Assembly: GCA_009733575.1 (NCBI GenBank)
Contig: ML769386.1
Coordinates: 790,033 to 854,032, forward strand
DNA: 64,000 nt
Reading direction: 5' to 3'
DNA from: Gymnopus androsaceus JB14
Taxonomy: Eukaryota > Basidiomycota > Agaricomycetes > Agaricales > Omphalotaceae
A program made the position numbers and the translations under genes. The notes under the pieces are model-generated. The model saw only the letters and a list, made by a program, of their open reading frames with translations, searched no databases and was not told the DNA's origin. This document shows positions 1-13,186 of the stretch, piece by piece (within the stretch, counting starts at the first letter, position 1; each line of letters begins with the position of its first letter).

Positions 1-752
1 TAGGCTTATCCAATCCATAAAGTTATAGGAAAACGAACCAGCTTAAGTGTAGAAGCACAACACAAAATATAAGGAAGGCAAAACTACAAGGTGTGTAAGT
101 ATTGGGAGAAGATATCGGGCTACCAAGAGCGACAGCGCTGGGCTAGTTGCGAAACAAGGACTCGTACTCACAGATGCAATATCCCGATTAGGAGGTAGGC
201 TTTCTGTTATAGGACCACGATAGAGGTAAGGGACTTGATATACGTTCCATAAAACAGAAAGGACGCATGCAAATCACTTTGAAGCTTTGTGTCAGAGTTC
301 TCATAAGCTTACTGGACGGATCTTGGGCTGAACATGTACTTGAGAAGGGTTACAGTAGTTGTACATTGGTCCAAGTAAGAATGAAAGAGGTACTGGGAAT
401 ACCAAAAATTTATTGGCTTCAATGCGCCCTAGATCCACGTCGGCATGTCGTGTAGGTCGGAAGCGTCGGGCGCTAAAAGCTGTACTTTTCGAGTCAACAA
501 GGGTCGACTTTGCGCAAAGGATTGACGTTTGAAATTCTCGGGCAACACGTAGAAAGAGTACGTGTAAAGCACTACAGGAGTCGCAGACGAAAAGAGTTGA
601 ATTGAGAGAGTCGCATATAAAACAAAGGCAAGTTGAGCTTAAGAGCTTGAGCGCTGGCTGACATATTCCCGCATCACTTGATCTTGACTCTCACCTTCAC
701 TCTTCCACATCTTTTTTTCAACTACCTTCATTTCGAAGCTTGACGGTTCAAC
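1..752. other. Region upstream of ARF1, no gene recognised
   Basis: Only short open frames occur here and none has recognisable protein features. The stretch from about 660 to 750 is pyrimidine-rich and leads into the ARF1 start, so it probably holds the ARF1 promoter and 5' leader. AGCGCT occurs at 650-655 (98 bases before the ATG) and an 11-base element AGCGCTGGGCT at 134-144; the same 11-mer lies upstream of alpha-tubulin and glutaminyl-tRNA synthetase. Confidence 0.5.
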
Positions 753-1884
<1,132 letters not shown>

Positions 1885-4816
1885 CTATCGTCCTTGTCCG
1901 GGAAATAATCTACCAACCGCATCTGCTTCTTTTCGCCTCTTTTCGCCCATCTGTCTGCCAGCGGCGTCTCGTCTCGTAGGATCCGTACTGCGCCAGCTTT
2001 TCGAGTAGCGCCTGCAATCGCTTGTGTTTCACCGCGGCATATGTCGTCTGTCCTATTAGCTGGGATAAGGTAGTCTTGCACTGTATCTGAAATGACAATC
2101 CCGGTAGTCTGCGATATCGATTGATGGTCATATCAGTTTCAGGCAGGTGTAGACAATCGATCTCATGCCACTCACAGCACGAAGTTCATCGAATGCAGCG
2201 CAGAGATGGGGCCTTCCTATTCGTTTGAACTCAGTTTCAAGGAATTCGCAGTCTACCAAAAGATTCGAGATGGCGTTTTCGTTCATCATGGCGATATTCC
2301 GACCAGACAGGAAATCCTGTCATCATAAAGTATGAGTTTTGAACCACGAGATTGGATTGAAGCGACTCACCATGAAGCAATCGGCGATGTATTCAGCAGC
2401 ACCTATGTAAGCCTCATCGATGAACGAGGGAGCGCTCAGTAGCTGACTGTCCACTACGGTAGTCAGCCAGTTGACAAGCTCATACAGGTACATGTTCGGT
2501 CCTTCCTCTCTAGATGTGGGTACCCAGTTGTACTCGGAAAGTTCGAAAAAGTCATCCAGTTTTGAGTTGATGACAGTCTTGATACGAGAAACAACACCGT
2601 TCAAAGTGGTATTGAACGCAGACGAAGCTTTCAGTCGGATGGCACCTCCTCGCTGTGCTGTTCTGCAGACGACGATTAATGATTGAATAAGACACAAGTC
2701 GAGACAGGATTACCTTAGGCTGGTGAGTGAGCGTTCTAGTTCGGAGCAAGCCACTTGAAAGTGCTCTACATTGGCGACAATCTGAGCAAGTTGTGACAAG
2801 TTCGGTGTTCCCGCTATGCGCTGGCTCATAGTCGCACTGATGTGATTGATAAGAAGATTATCTAGAGACTTGATAATTTTCAATTAGTCTAGCATCTGAG
2901 CGAGGAGATTGAAGAGTATACCTTGCTCAACAAGTCATCTATATTTCGATGATGCTGGGATACACCTTCAACAAAGGCATAGAATTTTTGGATGAATCCG
3001 CGAATCTATCACAGTTGAGCAGGCGCAATAATCAAACTGTGGACACTTGCGTACATCTTCACAGCATAGATAAAAGGTCTGAGACCAAGGCAAGCTCTGG
3101 GGCAAGGGAGCTCTACACCAGTCAAAACTATGACCTGCGGTTCAAATGAACACAACATACTTTGTAACATTAGCTCTCTCTGTATCACTGAGCCATACGA
3201 CATCCAGGACGGTCTTGATTTCCTGTTGGGACTGGATATACATGGGTTGACAATCATCTTGTCGAACAATCTAACGAAGCTGGAGGTTAAACAGCATAAA
3301 ATTGGAAGAAAAACTATACGTGTACCTCATCAAAGCGTTTAGCAAACTGTTTCTCCAACAATTGAGCATACTTTTCAAATAGAGCGATAATGAGGGAGTG
3401 TAGGGAGGTCGTAGAGTAGAGGGATGACTAAAACATAGCCTCAAATCAGAATCAAGCAAGGCGCAGCAGCTGGATGTTTACCTCAAGTGTCATAATAAAT
3501 CCAATCAAGCACTCTTTTACGCGTAAGAACGAGTCTGGATCGGATTCGGCGCGGAGAGCACTTTGAACTGCAATAGTAAGGCGAGATACGACGCCTTCCC
3601 ATAGTTCTTCAACTTCCCTTTCGGATCTGAACGTTCCAGTGGTTTCGAGCACATGTGTTTCGACAATGAAGAAGCCAGAGATCTCTTGTGTTACAGCAGA
3701 AAGAGATGCTAGTGGGAGTGGAATTGGTAGTATGAGGTCGGATTGGATCTGTTATTCTATGAGCAAGCAAGTTCTTTCAATCATTAGAGGAGATGTACCT
3801 TTCGATCGGCTTGGTAAGACCGCTGTAGCTCGTCCAGAGAGTCCAGAGCAGTGTATATGTGTATGCATTGATATAGAGGTTTAAAATCTACCGAAAGCCT
3901 GTCGTTATCGAGCACATTGTCTGTTATAACACGCATTATTAGCATACGCAAACGACACAGATCGAAAACTTACATTCAGTCTTCTCGTACGTTACCAATT
4001 CAACGGCACTTCCAACTCGACTCATTCTCAACAGTGGGTCCTTCTCCCGTCTCGATCTCCACCGCCGTGTTCGAGTTTCCATAGCTTCTAAAGCCAGTCG
4101 ACCAATCTCTCCACTATTTTCTCGAATCTTCAGCAACCATTCTTTCATAGAGGCGGTTACCGCATCTTTAATTTGTACACGCAACGAGGGCAACGACGAA
4201 AGAAGATGCCGGTAGAAAGGAGTTTGTGAAAGCGAAGTCTGGGGTAGGTTTTGAATGTCTTCCAGCGACTAGAGGAGATGATATGAGATATGCAAGGGAG
4301 AATAATATAGACGGTTTGACCAACCCTCAGTGCACTCCAGTATTTACCCTCCCTGATCATTTCACCGACCCGATGCACAACGTCCAGGACCCGCAGGCAA
4401 GCCTGCAGGTTGTCAATGGCTTCGTCAAGGTTCGCTGCTGTCTTCTTCGTCTGAAGCAGAGCGCGTTTCTTTTCGACAAGGCCGCGACCAAGCTGTGAAA
4501 CGCTGGCATCCAAGGAAGAGATGTTCTCTTTCATCTTATCCGTATATGTTTTGACATTGAACAGAGTGGAAACGGAAGAGATAAAGTCCTGATAGTTCTC
4601 TCCGCAAATCTTCTCTATTTCTGCATCTTTAGAATCGACCAATGCTTGGACAGATCGGAGAAAGGCATCCTGCTGTCGGCCAGTGTGAATCTGCTTGATT
4701 ATTGGACCTAGTTGTTCAAGATTCTCGGATGATGAGGACTGATCCAAAAGATGGATCTGCTGGAGCTGCTGGTCTATACTCTCCTCAGTAAAGAGTGTTC
4801 GTTTGCGGGGAGGCAT
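1885..4816 (-). CDS. SEC15: Exocyst complex subunit Sec15
   Basis: Sec15 is the exocyst subunit that links secretory vesicles (through Rab/Sec4 in yeast) to the tethering complex at the plasma membrane. The N-terminal exon (4816 down to about 4200) contains long helical segments typical of Sec15, including LEQLGPIIKQIH, KICGENYQDFI and LDEAIDNLQACLRVLDVV. Later exons carry the conserved middle and C-terminal blocks (SKLDDFFELSEYNW, KHKRLQALLEKLAQYG). Many short introns interrupt it. The family C-terminus (GEKRRKEADAVGRLFPGQGR) is present but one frame away from the upstream exon: a one-base insertion around 1970-1982 is needed to join them, otherwise the protein ends in unrelated residues. 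The gene diverges from the HAD phosphatase with only 89 bases between starts. Confidence 0.9.
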
Positions 4817-4905
4817 AAGTGGAAACCAAGAAACGGGCGCTAGTCTACTACGGTCCGGACTCCGCAGATCGGATTCAGCGCTTCTCGACTTCTCACTCTC
4901 ATCTC
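4817..4905. promoter_or_regulatory. Bidirectional promoter SEC15 / HAD phosphatase
   Basis: The two start codons face away from each other across 89 bases, so core promoter elements must be shared or overlapping. It contains GGGCGCTAG at 4835-4843, one instance of the GCGCT-type element seen near several starts in this window. Confidence 0.5.
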
Positions 4906-5941
4906 ATGGCCCCGGTCACTTTTCACGTAGATGCAGCACTTTTCGATATGGATGGAACGTTGCTCGATTCGACCGCGGGGGTTGTGGGAGCATGGGAATT
5001 ATTCAAAGTGAAATATCCCAACATCAATGTAGAAGATATCCTTAGCTGTACGATGTCTCCTAAAATCGACCCATACCATCTTACAAATTGAATACTCAGC
5101 TGCTCACGGCGTCCGCACTGTCGACAATCTCAGGAATTACTGTGGCATTCAAGATCCTCAAGAGCTCGAGGTAGGCTCGCGTAGCACGACGCATAGGTCT
5201 GGTCTGAAGCGTACCCAATAGTCAGAGGCCCTTCGGTTTGAAATGGCCATCGTGGCTGAATCTACAGCCCATGGCAGGCCTGGGATCCTTAAACTTCCAG
5301 GAGTCACGGAAACTATGCAGGAGGTAATGTTCCGCCTCCTCCTTTCAATGCGGTCAGTGACTATAAGAGTATTACTGCAGATTAGCTCTGGTCGGCATTA
5401 TCCAAACCGTGTTGGGCAATATGCACCTCCGCTACACGCGAATATGCACGTTCCGCACTTGCAAATGCTGGTATAGACGTGCCTGACGCCTTTGTCGTTG
5501 CGGAGGACGTTAAGATGGGAAAGCCAGCGTGAGTCTCATCGATTGTATCTCTCCAACATTGATGATAATTTATTTCATTGTCAGTCCTGATCCCTATCTC
5601 TTGGGAGCAGAGAAATGCGGAGTAAAAGCCGAAAACTGTTCGTTCATGTCTTAGCCATCCATCTTCGCGATCTAAATTTGTATCATAGGTGTGGTGTTTG
5701 AAGATGCTCCTGCAGGTGTCCAAAGCGGTAAAAGTGCAGGTTGCAAGACAATCGGCTTCCTTACTACTCACAGCAAAGCTCAAATGGAGGCTGCTAAACC
5801 TGATTTTCTTGTCCCTAATATGACTAGGTAAGCGTTGCCGTGAATGTTTCTCGTTCATTCTGAATGATATGTGTATAATGCAGCATTACTTTGAAATTAT
5901 CAAAAGAAGGAGGTTTAGATGTGACCGTTGAGATGGATTAG
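4906..5941 (+). CDS. HAD-superfamily sugar/glycerol-phosphate phosphatase (GPP / DOG type)
   Basis: The protein has the HAD catalytic motif I (FDMDGTLLDST, nucleophile and acid Asp), motif II (AICTSAT), and motifs III/IV in KMGKPAPDPYLLGA and VFEDAPAGVQSG. This arrangement matches fungal glycerol-3-phosphatases and 2-deoxyglucose-6-phosphatases (Gpp1/Dog1 clade), which release phosphate from small polyol or sugar phosphates in the cytosol. Splicing is consistent with about six introns; the acceptor at gattag before CTCTGG (near 5385) keeps the frame, and a nearer-looking acceptor at ctgcag would not. No frame break is seen. The length of about 240 residues is normal. Gpp1 versus Dog1 specificity cannot be decided from sequence alone. 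Confidence 0.85.
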
Positions 5942-6033
5942 ATCCTATATGGAATAGAACTACAAACAGTATTCAACGATTTAGAAATAGAACAGCAGTA
6001 ATCCAAGCACAATTCCCAATACAGTATATCGAA

Positions 6034-9000
6034 TTAAGCAGCTATCAACGCATGTAGGGCATAAATCTCTTTACGAACCACATAATACACATCTGATACA
6101 TTCCCTTCCAATTCCACCCTTCCCGTACCAGTTTTCCGCACGGCCACAGTTTCTTCCAATGTATCCGAGGCCCCGCCATATTTAGCACCACTACCACATA
6201 TCAGTACACCTTCACCAACAAGTTCCGCTTGCACACCAATCGCAGTCAAGCGAGCTTTCAGCGAAGTTAACTTGAGCTCCCCAATCATCGTCGAACTCGG
6301 CAAAGTGGCAGGAGGGCGAGAGCCAAGCAAACGGGCTGGAGCCCCAGCGCCAGCTGGAGCAATGTCCGGCTTTGGAAGCGCAGAGACAGACACAGGTTCG
6401 AGGATCGGAATAATCGAGCTGGCAGAGGTGACCACACGTCCGGTTACGAATCCTACTTCATTATCTTCAAACTAGAGCTACTGTTAGCCTAAACTCTACA
6501 GTTTCAAGGATTCACATACCCGCTGACATTTTCATGCTAGAAAGCAACTCGTCGCTGATGGAAATCGAGAAACTGCTAATCTGTTGTCCAATTTGAACGC
6601 TCTCGCCTATGCGAGGAGCGTGGATGTCTTTTGTCATGGCTCGGATATTAGCGCAACTTTGGATGAGGGCGTCTGTCGCGTCATCAGAGGCATGAACGAC
6701 GACCTATCATGGAGGTCAGTCGAGCTGTTCGGAAAGCAAGGAAAGAGATTTTCACCATTTTCCGAGGGCTGATTTGAGGGATGATGGTTTTTATTGCGCG
6801 ACCATCGCTCAGGCCTTCCATATCTACAAATAGCAGCCGACATGCCATTTGTACTTCTACTTCAGACGTGACAAATTTGGAAGGAGGTTCCAGTGCAGCT
6901 TTCTGTGGATTCATCAGTGTTTATATCATGCAAATCGGGAAAGGGAATACCTTCATCTCTTCCTCAGCCTGCCGTCGTCTGTAGTCTTTAATATCATCGC
7001 TCTCTGCTTCTTCTTCCAATATCTTGCTCTTCCGTAGCCACATTCCGACATCGATCGTTTCACCGTATTCGTCTACCCGCCGCTTCTTCTCGACGTACGG
7101 GAACATTCGGAACCGATGTGTCTGTCCTCCGACATTCTTGAAGAACGACGTGGCCTTTGAAACATTTCCTTTCAGGTAAATGTCGAAAGAAAGCAATTGT
7201 TTGGTTAGTCCTTCATCGTCCATGTTATTCCAGTCCCCATCGGCCCCATCGCCTTTCCGCTTCAAAGACCGCTCTTCCATATCCTCGTCCTGGCCGAGGG
7301 CTCTTCGGACTTCGTCCTCATCCTCCTCGTCATCTGAATCCGAATCACTGTCGTCTTCGTCGGCTTCGAGTATGCGTTGCTGACGGACCAGTGCGGCTTG
7401 ACTAGCAGCTTCTTTTTCTCGAGCGTCTCGCTCTTTTTGCAAGTATTCCTCCAATTCGGCGCCTTGGAGAGGGACTTTGGATTTCATCTGACAGGTACGT
7501 TTATTAGACTAAAGGGGAATCTGCAGAACTTTTTAGACATACCTGAAGTGTTAAGCTGATATCCATCATGATGTTACTTCCAATCTTGCCATTATCCCAC
7601 TTGGTTTCTACCCTTTGACTTTCGTTCCACTTGTCAAAGAGGACACGACCAAGGGTACCAGGCTCACTCCGACCTGTGAGGAGCACGACATTGTCTGGGA
7701 CGGCGGCGAAATCACAAAATAGTTGCCTTGAGGGTCCATGAGACAAGGAAGCGGGGACAGCTAATATGAGTTTCGGGTCTTTGGACGAATATTTCTGAAT
7801 GAGAGCTTGTGGATTTGGGAAGAATTCAAGATGCCTAGCACGTTGTGAGCGCGATATCCTTTCTCAGTTACGGAGGAGATAGACGTACTTGAACCGCAGA
7901 GCAAAAGCACCCAACGCCTCCTCGTCTCCATCCTCGTCTCCTCGCCTACGCTTCCGGTCTTGCCTGTTGCGCCCAGTCCCATCTTCTCCGACATCTTCCT
8001 TGCTCACCGTCCCACCAAGCCATTCCATCATACTGCGTACAAATGTAAGCATCTCGCTTGCAGTACGCGACAAGAAACATATCGGGTATCGCAGCTTTGA
8101 ATAGCTCCAATGTTGGTCAAGAAGGACAAGAAGTTCAAGAACGCGTGTACTTGAATCGCATGGTAGAAGAAGTGAAGATCGGGAGGAAAGAGTTGTAGTG
8201 ATGGTGTCTGAGGAAAGTTGATTAATGGCCAAGTAGAAATAGAGAGAGAGAAACGTACCGATGAGAGCAACATCTCGATCCTTTCTCCGACTAGAAATCA
8301 CAGAGGCACGGTCTGCAGACGTGATCAAAAGATCTGGCCGAGCCAGTGGTTCGAAAATACCACCAGAGCGTAATAAGACTGTTCCATCCAGATGCCTTTC
8401 CTTCATATGGTTGAAATCGACACAGTACATGATCGTTCCGGATGAGGGAGAACGGATTTTCCAGATAGTTCCACCAACACTATGGCCAGCATTGAACGGA
8501 GTGATAGTAAGACCCTGGCATTTACCTGCGCGCGTCAACAGAAAAAATCGGCAAGAATGCGAATAGCATACCTTGTAAATGTGCAGGTTGAGAATAACGG
8601 AGCGTGTTCACAGAGTCAAAAGAGTCCTGAACTTCTCTGAGTGTTGCCACATATTTTCCGCTCTTCGTTGTTGGTTTTGGAGCTTTCTCTTCCTCCGTCT
8701 CGGAATGAACGCTAGCATCATCTCCTTCTTCAAACTGGTCACCGATATCCTGCTCATCCCTGAGAGCTTCTACTTCCTCTACGGATGCAATCCGAGCCAT
8801 TGCTTGAACTGGAAGGGTCGTATATGCAGGAGCTTTGAGACCCCATCTTGAATGTGCGTAGGCATAAAGACCGGAATGCGGGAGGTCTCCGTGAGAGAGA
8901 AGAACTAGATCAACTGTAGGAGCACATCTGGACATTTCATTGAGTCTAACTAGCTGTTAAACAAAGAAATACTATTCACTCTCGTAGACTCTGACAATAT

Positions 9001-9164
9001 TCCTCCCAAGGTCCTTTTTCTTCATTTGCCAATTTTTCTTCTGGCTCCCAGTCGGGAGAACCACAATCTAGCAGAATTCTGACATCGTCAACTTGAAGAA
9101 GGTAGCAAAGCGGAGTAGTTGTGGAATCTCGAGCTGAGCCAGATAGTGGTGTAAAAGTGATCAT
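6034..9164 (-). CDS. CFT2: Cleavage and polyadenylation factor subunit CPSF100 / Cft2
   Basis: Cft2 is the metallo-beta-lactamase/beta-CASP subunit of the nuclear pre-mRNA 3'-end cleavage complex, paired with the active nuclease CPSF73. It begins MITFTPLSGS with YLLQVDDVRILLDCGSPDW, then VLLSHGDLPHSGLYAYA and FNAGHSVGGTIW; the imperfect metal ligands (SHGDLPH rather than the HxHxDH of the active enzyme) are typical of this non-catalytic paralogue. An acidic and basic insert follows (EADEDDSDSDSDDEEDEDE), then the conserved GQTHRFRMFPYVEKKRRVDEYGE block and a C-terminal domain ending at ALIAA. Several introns were traced, including one splitting RKM from VVVHASDD, and the frame stays open throughout. 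The length of about 900 residues fits the family. Confidence 0.9.
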
Positions 9165-9588
9165 AAAGGGAGAATTATAGAATTATAAGCGCTTTTGCCA
9201 TCATCACGATGGGCGCCTGAGCGGTTGCTCCGCACGCGCTCCCATGCAACCCGTAACTTCAAATTAAATAAACTTGACCTAACCTTTTACTACATGGGAG
9301 TCAGTACCTTTTCTGCTGCGGTACACATAACGCCGGGTATAAACCTACCTATTTATCTCTGTCCGAGAACCGATTAACCTCCTTTACAGTGGTCATTGAA
9401 ACTTTCTTCAAGCATGGTAAACGGCGCGCGCAAAAGTTCAAGGATTCTATCGAAGAAGAAGAGGCAAGAGATGATATATTATTTGATGAGTAAGCCTCTG
9501 TCCTTGTAGCAAACTGCAGAAATCTATATCTTGTCTTCTAGAGCTTTCAACATCGTGAAAGGTTAATTTGAATTCCAGTTCTCGTGTC

Positions 9589-12500
9589 TATGGCGATGCT
9601 CACTAGTTTATTAGCATTTATAGAACTTGGAATCAGGAACACAATCGAATCTCTTCAATCCTTGTACGTGTATCTTGACGGTACAAAACATATCCTCGTT
9701 GAGCTCGTTCTTTAGCACCAACACGCATGTCGCTGCTCCGTATTGGGCAGCCGTTGCCCCCATCCGAATTCCTCTCAGTGTATGCAATGATGCCGCTGAT
9801 ATTTTGATTGAATGGTTTGGCCCAGAAGAGCTCAAGCACGTTGTAGGCGGAGAACGATGGTGGCAAGTCAGAGGTCTTGAGCAGTCTCTTGTAAAGTCTC
9901 GAATATACACTGACGATCGTGGTGCAATGTGTAGGTCTTGATGGCCTTGATGCGGAGTGGATTACAGAAAAGGAATATCTCTCTGATAGTCAGGTAACCG
10001 TCGAGAATCTGCCCCAGCAGGACCAGACCATACTACAAATGGAATATCTTGAGACAGTCATGGTAAGCCGACTGTCCTTCTGGTACACCCTATATTAACA
10101 AACTCCCTCTAGCTCTACGTTCATGGAGGTCCGTCAATACATACACTTTCTCAGCTTGTACTGACATGGTTCACGTTCAGGTGGATTCTCATGGGGCTCC
10201 ATTAGTACGTCTATTGTTAGTGCGCCATATTGAAAAAGTTGACATCTATACCAGACACACATCGCTATCAACTCATCCGCTACGCCAGGAAGATTAGAGG
10301 ACGTGTATTCGCGGTGGTGGGTGACTGCAAATTCACTGAGTCGAACATACGCGCAGACTAAAGATGGAGCATAGAATTATCGCAAGGCACCCCAGTATCC
10401 CTGGCCTTGTCCTCTGCACGACGTTCTAACTGCATGCAAGTCTTTTAATCGGGTAGCTGCCAAATTGCGCTCTAATTCTTTCCACAGACCTCTATCTCAT
10501 TCGCCCTCCTCCTGGTGCTCGCCATAAGGCTGTTCCGCCATCTAAAATTGTCTTTGCAGGAGACTCGGCTGGTGGAAACCTCTGCTTGACGACCCTAACT
10601 GTACTTCGCGATTTAGGTATTCCTATGCCTTCTGGAGCCATTCTAATATCTCGTAAGCAACTCACTGCTCAAGGTGAAGCAGATTGACTCAATTTGTATT
10701 CAGCTTGGGTCGATCTAACCCACTCGTTCGCGTCAGTTATGACCAATACAGAAACAGTGAGTAAGCGAACTCATCAGTAGCACTAAATAAATAATACGAA
10801 CTTTAATAGGACATCATACCAGCGCACGGCTTTCTAGCGAAACCTTCTACGCTATGGCCCGTTGATCTCATTCCTCCGGAAGGCGGTCGTGTTGGTCCTA
10901 CTCATTCCAGCCCTCCGCCTGACCCAGGACATGCCGATACATTGCTCCCTACCCAGGAACGAATTCAAAAGGACCAGGCTGAAGATAATGTGGATCCGAT
11001 AGTGCAGAGTCAAGAGTCCATGCTTGAGCAAGACAAAGGATCCAGTCCTAGCACTCTCACATCTCAAGCTAGTGGGAAATCTAAAGCCGTTGACGCTGAG
11101 GAGTCAACAGAAGCTACCCCGAAACAGCCAGCAGACGACCACGACATCGATTTATGGGAGCCCAAGCCGCCCAAGGTACTCATGGAGGATCCTGACGCTG
11201 TTCCACTAGAATTGCGCTCACAAATTCAACAATATGCCACGACTGAGTATGTTGTATTTCATCTTGTGGGCGCATTGATGAATCGTTACTTTCTAGGCAA
11301 CTAACACATCCATTGGTGTCGCCTATTGTACAAGGATCCTTGGGAGGTCTCCCGCCATTATATATTATCGCAGGCGATGGAGAAGTCCTCAGAGATGAAA
11401 TAATACATTTGGCCCATCGCGCAGCACACCCTGCGGAATACCCTGCTAGGAGTGGCGTCTTGAGGGATGGAAACAGGCAGAAAGCGAATGCTGCCAAGTT
11501 CACGACCCCGACCAAAGTTCATTTACAAGTGTTTGATTCCATGTGCCATGTATTAACTGTGTTTAGCTTCACTCAAAGTGTAAGTGAGTATCTATTATGC
11601 AGTGATGCAGGCTAACTTCTTCTAGGCAAAATTCGCATATCGCTCCATCGCTGAATTTACCAAACACATTGTCAACAACGAAACCGGTGAACCGTTTCCC
11701 GAGTTGCAGCGCCCTCCATCTAGAGCTTCCGTGGATAGTGAAGCATTGGATGAGCACAAGAAAAAACGCCCCTTCTTCAAGAGACTCACGAATAAGACTC
11801 CTCCTTCAGAAGCGCTTCGTCATCAGTCGACTGGAGTCAGATTGTATAATCAAGAGGCTGCTGTCGTCGCTGATCAGTTGAGAACTCTGGCACAGGAAGA
11901 ATCTTCTTCACAGTCGAGCAACGTTCTACAGGGAGACAGACTAGAGACATCCAATGACCGGAAGGTACTGTTTATTGTCTTGACTTTACACCCCATCGTT
12001 GCTCAATTTGCCTTCATAGGATGGGGCCTTTATCATGATTCGTGAAAGAGTCGACATACATGGAGTAACGCGGGATATGGAGCCTAGAGAGGAGTTGCCT
12101 TGCCTTCAAATCAGCCCTTCGCAAATTGGACTAATCAAGGAAGCACCTGCGGTCCGCTGGAATAAAGGACAAGAGCAGTGGGACCGCGTCTTTGCTAAAG
12201 AGGCGCAAAGGGTGTTGAAGCGTCGGCAAAGGATCGAACGAAAGGCCGAGGAGATGTTGCGCAACGCTCGAGAACAAGGGTTTTATCGAGTAGGCGAAGA
12301 AGATGTCCCGGGACGGGCCAAAGCGCAGAATGCTTCTACTGAGAGAAGTACAGCCGAAAATCCTAAGGATGGCACTATCCAAGAGGGTCGACGGTGGGGT
12401 CCGCTAGATCTAGATGACGAGCGACCGCCACCCAGTGCTATTGCAAAACGAAGAGACACGGTAGGTATCGCGCTATTTTCACTACATGGATTTAATGCGT

Positions 12501-12887
12501 TTTCTATAGACGGAAGCCCTTGCACTTCTCAAAATGGCGATATACCATTCCGCACCAGTGACTCATCGCACCGTGCCCAAACTCAAGGCCATAGACGCGG
12601 TGAAAGCTGCGTTTGATCCTCACGATGATCCCATGAGACCACCGAAGCAGTCTGTGTCTGAGCAGCAGGTTCGAAGCCAGATCATACCAGGAATGCACGG
12701 ACTCCGATTATGGGACGCGATTTTGGGGTACGTGCGCTTTTATCTTTCGAACTTCAAAAAATCTTACATTAATTCTGCAAGATACTTTATGGAGGAAAAC
12801 TCCAAGAGGGCTGCTGGTTATCTCAAGGATAGATCTGACCGTGCTGGGGCTTTGGAGGAGCGGAAGGCTGGTAAGGATGCGCGATGA
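9589..12887 (+). CDS. Alpha/beta hydrolase of the hormone-sensitive-lipase family, with long C-terminal extension
   Basis: The catalytic domain shows the HSL oxyanion motif (LYVHGGGFSWGS), the nucleophile motif GDSAGG, and a final His in DSMCHVLTVF followed by AKFAYRSIAEF. Upstream are blocks typical of basidiomycete relatives (APYWAAVAPIRIPLS, IEWFGPEELKHVVGGERWWQVRG, DAEWITEKEYLS). After the hydrolase comes an unusually long, charged, mostly disordered tail of several hundred residues with a basic helix (EAQRVLKRRQRIERKAEEM). Likely an esterase or neutral-lipid lipase; substrate unknown. The start is uncertain: ATG at 9589 gives MAMLTSLLAFIELGIRN and splices at a gtacgt donor, while an ATG at 9414 may belong to an additional 5' exon. 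No frame break was found. Confidence 0.8.
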
Positions 12888-13186
12888 TTGATTACTTTTC
12901 GGACTATATCTTTGGACTCTGGGACTGGTGCATTTAGAGTACCCGTATAAGTATTAGTGATTTACATACGCTTTCTACTATAGTTATAACATTAGCGCTG
13001 GGCTCGTGCGTGTCAATGTCACGCCTGCCACGCGATGCCGTCATAAAAAAAGCACCGAACAAAGGCTCTTGCTCTTGTTCTTCCATTAACCCATCTCTCT
13101 CGGTAAGGCTCTAACCTTTGGTGGCTCAAATGGTTGAACTCTCGCTCATTATTAAAATATTGGTCTCTTTGTAGAATTTTTCCAAA
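12888..13186. promoter_or_regulatory. Promoter and leader of alpha-tubulin copy A
   Basis: About 300 bases with no gene. AGCGCTGGGCT lies at 12994-13004, 183-193 bases before the ATG, and is identical to elements upstream of ARF1 and glutaminyl-tRNA synthetase. The last 100 bases are CT-rich, as is common in highly expressed fungal genes. Confidence 0.45.

Noticed and set aside
5385..5470. Apparent frame break in the HAD phosphatase
   Set aside because: Using the acceptor gattag instead of ctgcag restores ELWSALSKPCWAICTSATREYA, so it is an intron boundary and not a lesion.
6700..6800. Loss of the CFT2 reading frame after PRKMVK
   Set aside because: An intron from gtgaaaat to catgatag joins RKM to VVVHASDDATDALI, so the gene is intact.
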